Below the pieces are notes generated by a model that worked only from the letters and a program-made list of their open reading frames with translations, was not told where the DNA came from and did no database searches. From Treponema sp. (lineage in GTDB: Bacteria; Spirochaetota; Spirochaetia; Treponematales; Treponemataceae), in NCBI GenBank assembly GCA_024400955.1, contig JAKSLY010000005.1, positions 33,339-97,338 on the forward strand: a DNA stretch of 64,000 nucleotides, given 5' to 3'. This document shows positions 18,083 to 25,556 of the stretch, in pieces. A program made the translations under genes and the position numbers. Numbering within the stretch: the stretch's first letter is position 1; every line of letters begins with the position of its first letter.

Positions 18083-19303
18083 ATGATGAACAATTTCCTA
18101 TACATCGACCCGGGTACTGGATCCATGCTTTTTTCAATACTCATTGGCGCCACTGCAACCCTTTACTTTCTGGCACGGGCTGCCCTTCTTAAGGTAAAAT
18201 TCCTCTTTACGGGGAACAAGGGAGCCGTTGACAAAAGCACCCACAAATACGTCATCTACAATGAGGACAAGCGCTACTGGAACGTATTCAAGCCGGTTCT
18301 CGACGCCTTTGAAAGGCACCAGACGGAGGTGACATATTTTACTTCTTACAAGGAAGACAATGTTTTCAATGCCGACTACAAATTCGTAAAGGCTGAATAC
18401 ATCGGGGAAGGAAATGCGGCCTTTGCAAAGCTCAATCTTCTTTCGGCAGATGTTGTTGTAATGACAACTCCAGGCCTTGATGTTTACCAGATGAAGCGGA
18501 GCAAGACGGTAAAGCACTATGCACATCTTGAGCATTCCGTTGGAGATGCCACCATGTACCGCATGTTTGGCCTTGACTATTTTGACAGCGTCCTGGTTAC
18601 CGGCATGTACAAGGAAGCAGACGTGCGCATTCTTGAAAAGCAGCGCGGAATAAAGCCAAAGGAAATCGTAAGCGTTGGCTGCACATACCTGGACATCTTC
18701 AAGGAAAAGATTGAATCAATTCCTGCTGAAGAAAACCACAAGTTTACGGTTCTCCTTTCTCCATCATGGGGCCCAAGCGCAATCCTTACACGCTACGGCG
18801 AAAAGCTTCTTGACCCCCTTCTTGCAACAGGCTGGAACGTAATCGTGCGTCCTCATCCCCAGTCAAAGATTTCAGAAAAGGAAATGCTTGACCGACTTAC
18901 GGAAAAATATGCCGACAGGGAAAACCTGATCTGGGATTACAACAGCGACAACTTCTATTCGATGAAGAAAGCCGACATCATGATCTCAGACTTCTCCGGG
19001 ATCATATACGACTACACCTTCCTCTGCGACAAGCCGGTAATGTACGTCAACGGAGACATGGACCTTCGCATGTACGATGCATACGATGTTCCAGGCCAGA
19101 AGCCATGGCAGGTAAACGCCGTAAAGAAATTCGGAATTGAACTCAAGGAAGAACAGTTTGCCGACATAAAGAACGTAATCCAGAATGCCAGCGACAGTGA
19201 GGAACTTGCAAGATTGCGCCACGAGGCAAAGGCAGAAGCCTGGGATCACATCGGTGGTGCCGGAGAAGAAGTTTACAAATTCATGACGGGAAAGGCTGAA
19301 TAA
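18083..19303 (+). CDS. CDP-glycerol glycerophosphotransferase-like protein with N-terminal membrane segment (copy 2)
   Basis: A 406-residue paralogue of the protein at 9177. It shares the N-terminal LYIDPGTGSMLFS membrane motif and the TagF-type blocks VIVRPHPQS and KKADIMISDFSGIIYDY. The ATG at 18083 follows GGAG by six bases; ATG codons at 18071 and 18086 are alternatives. It lies between two YidC-sulfatase genes and ends one base before the next ATG, so the three genes are certainly co-transcribed. The probable job is polymerising or priming an alditol-phosphate-like or other CDP-activated unit at the inner face of the cytoplasmic membrane. Confidence 0.82.
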   Translation: MMNNFLYIDPGTGSMLFSILIGATATLYFLARAALLKVKFLFTGNKGAVDKSTHKYVIYNEDKRYWNVFKPVLDAFERHQTEVTYFTSYKEDNVFNADYKFVKAEYIGEGNAAFAKLNLLSADVVVMTTPGLDVYQMKRSKTVKHYAHLEHSVGDATMYRMFGLDYFDSVLVTGMYKEADVRILEKQRGIKPKEIVSVGCTYLDIFKEKIESIPAEENHKFTVLLSPSWGPSAILTRYGEKLLDPLLATGWNVIVRPHPQSKISEKEMLDRLTEKYADRENLIWDYNSDNFYSMKKADIMISDFSGIIYDYTFLCDKPVMYVNGDMDLRMYDAYDVPGQKPWQVNAVKKFGIELKEEQFADIKNVIQNASDSEELARLRHEAKAEAWDHIGGAGEEVYKFMTGKAE

Positions 19304-19304
19304 A

Positions 19305-21971
19305 ATGGGATCTGTACTTTTTACGGTGATCATAACTCCAATCATTCAGATCCTGGAGTTTTTCTTCACCCTCTTTTTTGAAATAACAAAATCACAGGGA
19401 CTTTCGGTCATCGGCCTTAGTTTTGTAGTAACCCTTTGCACCCTGCCCCTTTACATGGTTGCAGAAAAATGGGAGGCAACGGAACGGGACATCCAGACTG
19501 CAATGAAGCCTACCATATCCCGCATCAAGAGCGTTTTCAAGGGCGACGAGCAGTACATGATTCTGACCACATACTACCGCCAGAATCGCTACCATCCCCT
19601 CATGGCATTGCGCTCAAGCTTCAGCCTCCTGATCCAGATTCCCTTCTTCATCTCGGCCTATACATTTCTTTCCCACCTGGAAACCCTTAAGGGAGCATCC
19701 TTTCTTTTCGTAAGGAACTTTGGTGCACCGGATTCACTTTTCAAGATTGGAAACTTTTCCATTAACGTTCTTCCAATTGCCATGACCCTCATAAACTGTA
19801 CGTCAGGCCTCATCTATTCAAAGGGTCATGGAGCCAGGGAAAAGATCCAGATTTTTGCATGCGCCGCAGTATTCCTCGTTCTCTTATACAACAGTCCTGC
19901 AGGCCTTGTAATCTACTGGACCATGAACAACATTCTTTCCCTGGTCAAGAACATTTTCTACAAGCTTAAGAATGCAAAAAAAATCATGTTCCTTGGACTC
20001 TTTGCAGTTTCTGCACTTTTACTCCTAGCAGACCTGCTTGTATTCAAGAAAACGAAGTTTGCCTTCAGGGCTGCACTGGCCCTTGGTGCAGTGATTCTCC
20101 CTGCCCTTCCATACATCCTGCGCCTTTGGAATACCATGCTGGACAAAATCTTCCCGGAAGAAAAGAAGATTCCTTCAGCGGTTTTCTATGCGTCGGCAAT
20201 TCTCCTTGCAGTAATGGCAGGCCTTGGAATTCCTTCAATCCTCATGGAAAGCGAGCCGGAACAGTACTGCTACGTTGAAGGAATTGCAAGTCCCTTTGTC
20301 TTCCTGAGGCACACTTTCTACCAGGCCATTGGATTCTTTGTACTCTGGCCCCTTTGTTTTTACAACCTGTTTTCTGCCAGAACAAAAAAAGGCTTCGTAC
20401 TCGTCTACGGAACTGCGGCAGTCCTGGCACTTGTTAACACATTCATCTTCTCGGAAAATTACGGTCCGATTCTGCCGGAACTGATTTTCATGACCCCGCA
20501 GAAATTCGAGCCTTCAAGGCTGATGGTTGCAGCAAATGCCCTTGCCATGGCCGCAGGAATTGCAGCCGTAGTAACACTCCTTAAGTTCAAGGCTAAGCTG
20601 CTTTCTTCCGTCTGCACCATCGTAATAATTTCCCTTGCAGCCGTTTCATTCAGGAACATCAATTCCATCAACAGGGAATACAGGAAGATGACTCCGCCTG
20701 CAGTTCAGGATCACATTACAACTTCCTACCATCTTTCCAAGACCGGAAAAAATGTAATCCTCATAATGCAGGACCGCCTCATAAACAATTACTCAATGGA
20801 CATTCTTGATTCCAATCCGGAACTCAGGGAAAAATTCAGCGGCTTTGAATTCTACACCAACGTTGTTTCCATGGGACGATACACAATGATCGGAACTCCG
20901 GGGCTTTTTGGCGGATACGACTACACTCCATGGGAGATGATCCAGAGAAAGGATGAGCCCCTCCAGAAGAAGCACAATGAAGCCCTTCTGACCCTTCCAA
21001 GGCTTTTCCATGCAGAAGGATTTGACGTAACTGTTTCCGGCCTTCCATACGAAAACTACCTTGAGTACCCGATTACCGACATGTACAGGGACGACCAGTA
21101 TGTTGTCAGGGCAGAAACCCGCGGACTTTATTCAGACTACTGGTATAAGGAAGAAGATTTTCCAAAGGCTGAATACCTTGAGCACGACATAAAGAGGAAT
21201 TTCATCTGGTTCAGTATATTCAAGATGGTAAGCCCGATCTTAAGAAGAACCGTATACCATGAAGGATACTGGACAAGCTATGACAGGTACAACGACGGAA
21301 TCGCACGCTATATAGACAACTACAGCGAACTTGAATACCTGCCGGAAATGACGGACAGCGAAAGCACCAGTGATTCATTCATCATGATAGACAACGAACT
21401 GGTTCACGAATCCATTGACCTTCCACTGCCAGACTATGACCCGGTAAGGCTCAAGAACAAGGACAATGTCTTTGACAAAAAGCATGACGACCACTACACC
21501 ACCATGATTTCAACATTCAGGAAGCTTGGTGACTTCATGCAGCACCTTAAGGATCTTGGCGTCTATGACAATACAAGAATCATCATCGTTTCAGACCACG
21601 GAAAGGGAGGCCATGACGGCTTCCTCGATGAAAACCTTCCGGGACTCAACAAGCAGAATTTTGTCTGCACCCTCATGGTAAAGGATTTTGCAGGGGCCGG
21701 AGACATGAAGTTCAACAGTGAATTCATGACCAATGCAGACACACCATGGCTTTGCACCCAGGGAATTATACCTCAAGAAAAGCAGGTGAACCCATTCACC
21801 GGAAATCCATTAAAGAGGGAAAACAAGGCAGATTACGTAAAGCTGTTGGGAGCACAGGCTGAATCTACAAGAATCCGCAAGGAAAGCAGCTGGCACGTAA
21901 AGGACAGCGAGTGGTACACTGTAAAAGACGACATTTACAGTAACGAAAACTGGAAACAGTTGTTTAACTAG
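19305..21971 (+). CDS. YidC-like/sulfatase-like fusion protein
   Basis: An 888-residue third complete copy. The YidC/Oxa1-like core (1-222) has VFKGDEQYMILTTYYRQN and NSPAGLVIYWTMNN, with Thr43 at the groove Arg position. It is followed by membrane segments (about 228-450) and the sulfatase/phosphotransferase domain: Asp490 (IMQDRL), candidate nucleophile Thr527 (RYTMIGTPGLFGG), Asp764-His765 (VSDHGK). The C-terminus W-x2-V-KDDI ending NWKQL matches copies 1 and 15350. It is closest to the 15350 copy by eye in the YidC part, while the catalytic half is more diverged, suggesting different acceptors. It begins one base after the CDP-glycerol transferase-like stop. Confidence 0.85.
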   Translation: MGSVLFTVIITPIIQILEFFFTLFFEITKSQGLSVIGLSFVVTLCTLPLYMVAEKWEATERDIQTAMKPTISRIKSVFKGDEQYMILTTYYRQNRYHPLMALRSSFSLLIQIPFFISAYTFLSHLETLKGASFLFVRNFGAPDSLFKIGNFSINVLPIAMTLINCTSGLIYSKGHGAREKIQIFACAAVFLVLLYNSPAGLVIYWTMNNILSLVKNIFYKLKNAKKIMFLGLFAVSALLLLADLLVFKKTKFAFRAALALGAVILPALPYILRLWNTMLDKIFPEEKKIPSAVFYASAILLAVMAGLGIPSILMESEPEQYCYVEGIASPFVFLRHTFYQAIGFFVLWPLCFYNLFSARTKKGFVLVYGTAAVLALVNTFIFSENYGPILPELIFMTPQKFEPSRLMVAANALAMAAGIAAVVTLLKFKAKLLSSVCTIVIISLAAVSFRNINSINREYRKMTPPAVQDHITTSYHLSKTGKNVILIMQDRLINNYSMDILDSNPELREKFSGFEFYTNVVSMGRYTMIGTPGLFGGYDYTPWEMIQRKDEPLQKKHNEALLTLPRLFHAEGFDVTVSGLPYENYLEYPITDMYRDDQYVVRAETRGLYSDYWYKEEDFPKAEYLEHDIKRNFIWFSIFKMVSPILRRTVYHEGYWTSYDRYNDGIARYIDNYSELEYLPEMTDSESTSDSFIMIDNELVHESIDLPLPDYDPVRLKNKDNVFDKKHDDHYTTMISTFRKLGDFMQHLKDLGVYDNTRIIIVSDHGKGGHDGFLDENLPGLNKQNFVCTLMVKDFAGAGDMKFNSEFMTNADTPWLCTQGIIPQEKQVNPFTGNPLKRENKADYVKLLGAQAESTRIRKESSWHVKDSEWYTVKDDIYSNENWKQLFN

Positions 21972-21989
21972 TAAAATTTGCTATATAAT
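21960..21989 (+). promoter_or_regulatory. candidate promoter of the nucleotidyltransferase-aminotransferase gene
   Basis: TTGTTT and a perfect TATAAT are 18 bases apart, starting in the last codons of the upstream gene. A short hairpin, CCGC-ATTGA-GCGG, lies in the leader at 22000-22012. Confidence 0.45.
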
Positions 21990-22037
21990 AGAATTTATCC
22001 GCATTGAGCGGTTTTACATTTGAAAGGAGGTTCTGCA

Positions 22038-24005
22038 ATGACAGAAAAGGAATTTGACCTGCTTTATGCAGCTCATAAGAACAAGGACATCAGCGGTTTT
22101 GACAAGGAGACTTTGGCTTCATGCGAATCAGCTGGATTGCTCAAAGACAAGAAAGTAACAGACAAGGGATATGAAGCGCTCAAGCCTTACAAGGTTGACA
22201 ATGCAATCATCATGGCAGCAGGTCGCAGCCGTCGTTGCATGCCTCTGTCAAACTATCTTCCAAAGGGCCTTTTTGAAATCAAGGGTGACACCATGGTTGA
22301 ACGCCAGATCAAGCAGCTTAAGGATGTTGGCGTAAATGAAATCATTCTCGTCGTAGGATACAAGAAGGACAAGTACTACGAAATGGCAAAGAAGTACCCT
22401 GGCCTCATCGTTATCGAAAACACCGAATGGGAAGAAAAGAACAACACATCTTCCATCTATGCGGCAAAGGACTACCTTAAGAACACATACATCTGCTGCA
22501 GCGACAACTGGTTTGCCCACAACGTTTACAAGGAATACGTATACGATTCATACTACGCAGCAAAGTTCAGCGATGAATTCATCAATGAAGACTTCGCCAA
22601 GTCTTATGATGAAAACGGCTATATCACGGAACTCAAGCGTGGCGGAGAAAACGGATGGTACGTAATCGGCGAATCTTACTGGAACAGGGACTTCTCTGCT
22701 AAATTCAAGGACCTTTTGGTTCAGGAATACTATGACCCGGAAATGAAGTACATGCTCTGGGATCACTTCTACGCAAAGCACATCGACCAGCTTAAGATGA
22801 AGATCATGCAGCGCGAGGAAGAAGACTGCAAGGAATTCGACACTACGGAAGAAATCATCGAATTCTACCCTGGCTTCAAGGACTTTGTTGAGCAGTTCAT
22901 TGCAGAAGAAGAAATGGAAAACCAGACAATCCGTCTCAATTACCTTTCAAACTATGCAGACACAAAGTCATACTCTGTTGTTTCCACAGAACAGTTTACA
23001 GGCCGTCTCCACGTAAATGAAAACCTCTTCAAGCCATCTCCAAAGTGCATGGAAGTAATTCACAACGCAACTTATGAAGACGTTATGCTTTACGACCTTA
23101 CACGCGAAGACGACCTTGCAGTGGAAATCTCAAAGCGCGAAGGAATCGGAACAGACCACATCCTCATCCACTCAGGATCTTCTGACGTCATCAAGACAAT
23201 CATGACCCTGGTTTTGAACAAGGGTGACACTGTACTCATCTCTGCCCCTGCCTGGAACTACTACAAGTCTGTTGTTGAACTCCGCATGGCAAAGGCTGCC
23301 TACTACGACGTAAAGGCTGGCGACAAGGCATACGAATTTGACGTTAGCGGACTTCGCGAAAAGGCACGCACAATCACACCACGCATCATCATCCTTACCA
23401 CACCACATAACCCAACCGGTGCATTCCTTGCAGCTGGTGACCTTGAGACAATAATCAAGGAAAACCCTGCTTCCCTGGTAATCGTTGACGAAGCATACCT
23501 TGGATTCAGCACAAAGAAGTATGATGTTGTTCACCTTCTGAATACATATTCAAACGTAGTCTTCAGCCGCACATTCTCAAAGCTTTACGGTCTTGCAGGT
23601 GTTCGCGTTGGATACGGAATCTGTAACCCGATGGCAAAGCAGGTATTCCGCCTCGACGTTAACCCATTCCGCGTAAACAATGTAAGCCGCAAGATGGCCA
23701 TTGCAGCACTCCAGGACCAGGAATACTACGACAAGCTCCTTGCAGACATTACAGCCAGCCGCAACTACTTCATCGAAGAAATGAACAAGCTCCCTGGCGT
23801 AAAGGCCTTTGAAAGCGATGCAAACTTCGTTTTCATGCACTATGTTGGAATCGACACCCAGGCCCTCAAGGACTTCCTCCAGAAAAACGGATATCTTGTT
23901 CGCCTCTGGACAGAAGGAAGCCACCTTGCCATGCGCGTAACACTCGACCGCATTGAGGTAATGGAAAAGGTTGTTGCCCTCATCAAGGAATTTTTAGGTA
24001 AGTAA
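22038..24005 (+). CDS. bifunctional nucleotidyltransferase / PLP aminotransferase (PntC-AEPT-like or LicC-HisC-like fusion)
   Basis: A 655-residue three-part protein. Residues 1-55 look like a small winged-helix lead-in. Residues about 57-290 are a nucleotidyltransferase with MAAGRSRRCMPLSNYLPKGL and a metal-site CSDNW. Residues about 310-655 are a fold-type I class I/II aminotransferase, with TTPHNPTG, VDEAYLGF and PLP Lys in SRTFSKLYGLAG. AAAGGAGGT lies seven bases before the ATG at 22038. Treponema species are known to have cytidylyltransferase-aminotransferase fusions (PntC-AEPT) that make and activate 2-aminoethylphosphonate as CMP-AEP. That is the best-known match, but PepM and Ppd are not in the window, so a CDP-linked amino-alcohol is equally possible. 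It abuts the UDP-glucose dehydrogenase with no gap. Confidence 0.8.
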   Translation: MTEKEFDLLYAAHKNKDISGFDKETLASCESAGLLKDKKVTDKGYEALKPYKVDNAIIMAAGRSRRCMPLSNYLPKGLFEIKGDTMVERQIKQLKDVGVNEIILVVGYKKDKYYEMAKKYPGLIVIENTEWEEKNNTSSIYAAKDYLKNTYICCSDNWFAHNVYKEYVYDSYYAAKFSDEFINEDFAKSYDENGYITELKRGGENGWYVIGESYWNRDFSAKFKDLLVQEYYDPEMKYMLWDHFYAKHIDQLKMKIMQREEEDCKEFDTTEEIIEFYPGFKDFVEQFIAEEEMENQTIRLNYLSNYADTKSYSVVSTEQFTGRLHVNENLFKPSPKCMEVIHNATYEDVMLYDLTREDDLAVEISKREGIGTDHILIHSGSSDVIKTIMTLVLNKGDTVLISAPAWNYYKSVVELRMAKAAYYDVKAGDKAYEFDVSGLREKARTITPRIIILTTPHNPTGAFLAAGDLETIIKENPASLVIVDEAYLGFSTKKYDVVHLLNTYSNVVFSRTFSKLYGLAGVRVGYGICNPMAKQVFRLDVNPFRVNNVSRKMAIAALQDQEYYDKLLADITASRNYFIEEMNKLPGVKAFESDANFVFMHYVGIDTQALKDFLQKNGYLVRLWTEGSHLAMRVTLDRIEVMEKVVALIKEFLGK

Positions 24006-25190
24006 ATGAAAATCGCAGTTGCAGGAACAGGTTATGTAGGGCTTTCAAATGCAGTCCTCCTATCTCAGAACAATGAAGTTGTGGCAGTTGACATCATCCA
24101 GAGCAAGGTTGACCTTATCAACAGCAGGAAGTCTCCGATCATCGACAAGGAAATCGAGGAATACCTTTCAACAAAGAATCTGAACCTTACTGCAACCTGC
24201 GATGCGGCCTCTGCATACAAAAACGCAGAATTCGTCATCATTTCAACTCCGACAAACTATGATCCGGACAAGAATTACTTTGACACTTCTTCCATTGAGG
24301 CAGTCCTGGCAATTCTTTCGGAACTGAAGTCGGAGGCAACCATAGTCATCAAGTCAACAATTCCTGTTGGCTATACGGAACAGATTTCCCTAAGGTTTCC
24401 AGAACTCAAGATACTCTTCTCTCCTGAATTCCTCAGGGAAGGACGTGCCCTTTACGACAACCTCTACCCTTCCCGCATTGTGGTAAGCTGGCCAAAAAAC
24501 CATCCTGAACTAAGGGAAAAAGCCGAAACTTTTGCAGGGCTCCTGAAGCAGGGGGCCATAAAGGAAAACATCGAGACCCTTTTTACCAATTGCACGGAAG
24601 CAGAAGCCATCAAGCTTTTTGCCAACACATATCTTGCCCTTCGCGTTGCATACTTCAACGAGCTTGATACCTATGCAGAAAGCAGAGGCCTTGATACGGC
24701 TTCCATAATAAAGGGTGTCTCCCTGGATCCAAGAATCGGGGACTTCTACAACAATCCTTCCTTTGGATACGGCGGCTACTGTCTTCCTAAGGACACAAAG
24801 CAGCTTAAGGCAAATTTTTCTGACGTACCTGAAAACCTCATCAGCGCCATCGTTGCTTCCAACAGCACAAGAAAGGACTTCATTGCAGACCAGATAATTT
24901 CAAAAAGACCTGCAACAGTTGGCGTTTACCGCCTTACCATGAAGGCAAACAGCGACAACTTCCGCCAGAGTTCCATCCAGGGCATCATGAAGCGAATAAA
25001 GGCAAAGGGAATTCCTGTTGTCATCTATGAACCTACATTTGATGGAGAAAGCTTCTTTAATTCAAAGGTTACAAAGGACCTTGCTGAATTTAAGGCTGAA
25101 TGCGACGTGATCATTGCAAACAGAATAAGCGATGAGCTTTCGGATGTAAGGCAAAAAGTCTACACAAGAGACCTGTATTCGAGGGACTGA
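24006..25190 (+). CDS. ugd: UDP-glucose 6-dehydrogenase
   Basis: A 394-residue member of the UDP-glucose/GDP-mannose dehydrogenase family. It has the NAD motif [12 protein letters not shown] at the N-terminus, STPTNYD, and the catalytic Cys in [15 protein letters not shown]. It oxidises UDP-glucose to UDP-glucuronate in the cytoplasm. Together with the epimerase at 13138 it can supply UDP-galacturonate. The ATG follows the previous stop codon directly, indicating coupled translation with the nucleotidyltransferase-aminotransferase. Length is normal for the short, bacterial form. Confidence 0.92.
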   Translation: MKIAVAGTGYVGLSNAVLLSQNNEVVAVDIIQSKVDLINSRKSPIIDKEIEEYLSTKNLNLTATCDAASAYKNAEFVIISTPTNYDPDKNYFDTSSIEAVLAILSELKSEATIVIKSTIPVGYTEQISLRFPELKILFSPEFLREGRALYDNLYPSRIVVSWPKNHPELREKAETFAGLLKQGAIKENIETLFTNCTEAEAIKLFANTYLALRVAYFNELDTYAESRGLDTASIIKGVSLDPRIGDFYNNPSFGYGGYCLPKDTKQLKANFSDVPENLISAIVASNSTRKDFIADQIISKRPATVGVYRLTMKANSDNFRQSSIQGIMKRIKAKGIPVVIYEPTFDGESFFNSKVTKDLAEFKAECDVIIANRISDELSDVRQKVYTRDLYSRD

Positions 25191-25191
25191 C

Positions 25192-25404
25192 ATGGATGTA
25201 AAATTTTTAATGAATCTTTCCCTTCAAGTTCTCAAGGATAAGCAGGTGATAATGATTGCAGTAGTCTGCATATTCTTCATGATGCTTGGAAGCTATATCG
25301 TCAAGTACAGAAAGAAGCCACGCGTCATCAAGGCAAAGACAAAGGCAGCACCTGCACCTAAACCGGAGCCAAAACCGGAAGAAAATTCCGGAGATGGAGA
25401 ATAA
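25192..25404 (+). CDS. small single-pass membrane protein
   Basis: A 70-residue protein of unknown family starting one base after the ugd stop. Residues about 19-37 form one membrane segment (VIMIAVVCIFFMMLGSYIV), followed by a basic stop-transfer stretch and a Lys/Pro/Ala-rich tail (KAKTKAAPAPKPEPKPEE), giving an N-out/C-in or periplasmic-tail arrangement. It could be an adaptor for the polymer machinery, but only position supports this. Translational coupling to ugd and sensible composition argue that it is real. Confidence 0.6.
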   Translation: MDVKFLMNLSLQVLKDKQVIMIAVVCIFFMMLGSYIVKYRKKPRVIKAKTKAAPAPKPEPKPEENSGDGE

Positions 25405-25409
25405 CATTC

Positions 25410-25436
25410 CTGGAATAACATTCCAGAGCCTATTTT
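25410..25436 (+). terminator. possible terminator of the polymer operon
   Basis: CTGGAAT-AAC-ATTCCAG is a perfect seven-base-pair hairpin followed six bases later by a short T run. It is GC-poor and therefore weak, but correctly placed after the last gene of the plus-strand series. Confidence 0.4.
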
Positions 25437-25450
25437 TACAGTCCCGGGCT

Positions 25451-25479
25451 TTGCAATTTTTTCTGATAACATCTATAAT
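25451..25479 (+). promoter_or_regulatory. sigma70-type promoter of the aconitase-family gene
   Basis: TTGCAA and a perfect TATAAT are 17 bases apart, leaving a leader of about 70 bases before the ATG at 25557. Confidence 0.65.
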
Positions 25480-25483
25480 GATA

Positions 25484-25533
25484 CTCAAGTCAGGTTCTTG
25501 AGGTAGCCGGTAACGGTTGTGCCTTGGCCCAAC
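25484..25533 (+). other. structured 5' leader of the aconitase-family gene
   Basis: Two hairpins follow the promoter: CTCAAG-7 nt-CTTGAG (25484-25502), then an imperfect GTTG-GCC/GGC-CAAC hairpin (25516-25533) ending 13 bases before the GAGG ribosome site. No known riboswitch consensus was recognised. An iron- or metabolite-responsive leader is possible but unproven. Confidence 0.35.
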
Positions 25534-25556
25534 GTATTTTTATATTCGAGGTTATT

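Noticed and set aside
10415..21971. True sulfatases
   Set aside because: No formylglycine-type Cys/Ser-x-Pro-x-Arg motif in any paralogue, and no sulfatase-maturing enzyme nearby.
22038..24005. Phosphocholine cytidylyltransferase LicC
   Set aside because: The fusion partner is an aminotransferase, not a choline kinase, so choline activation is not the best reading.
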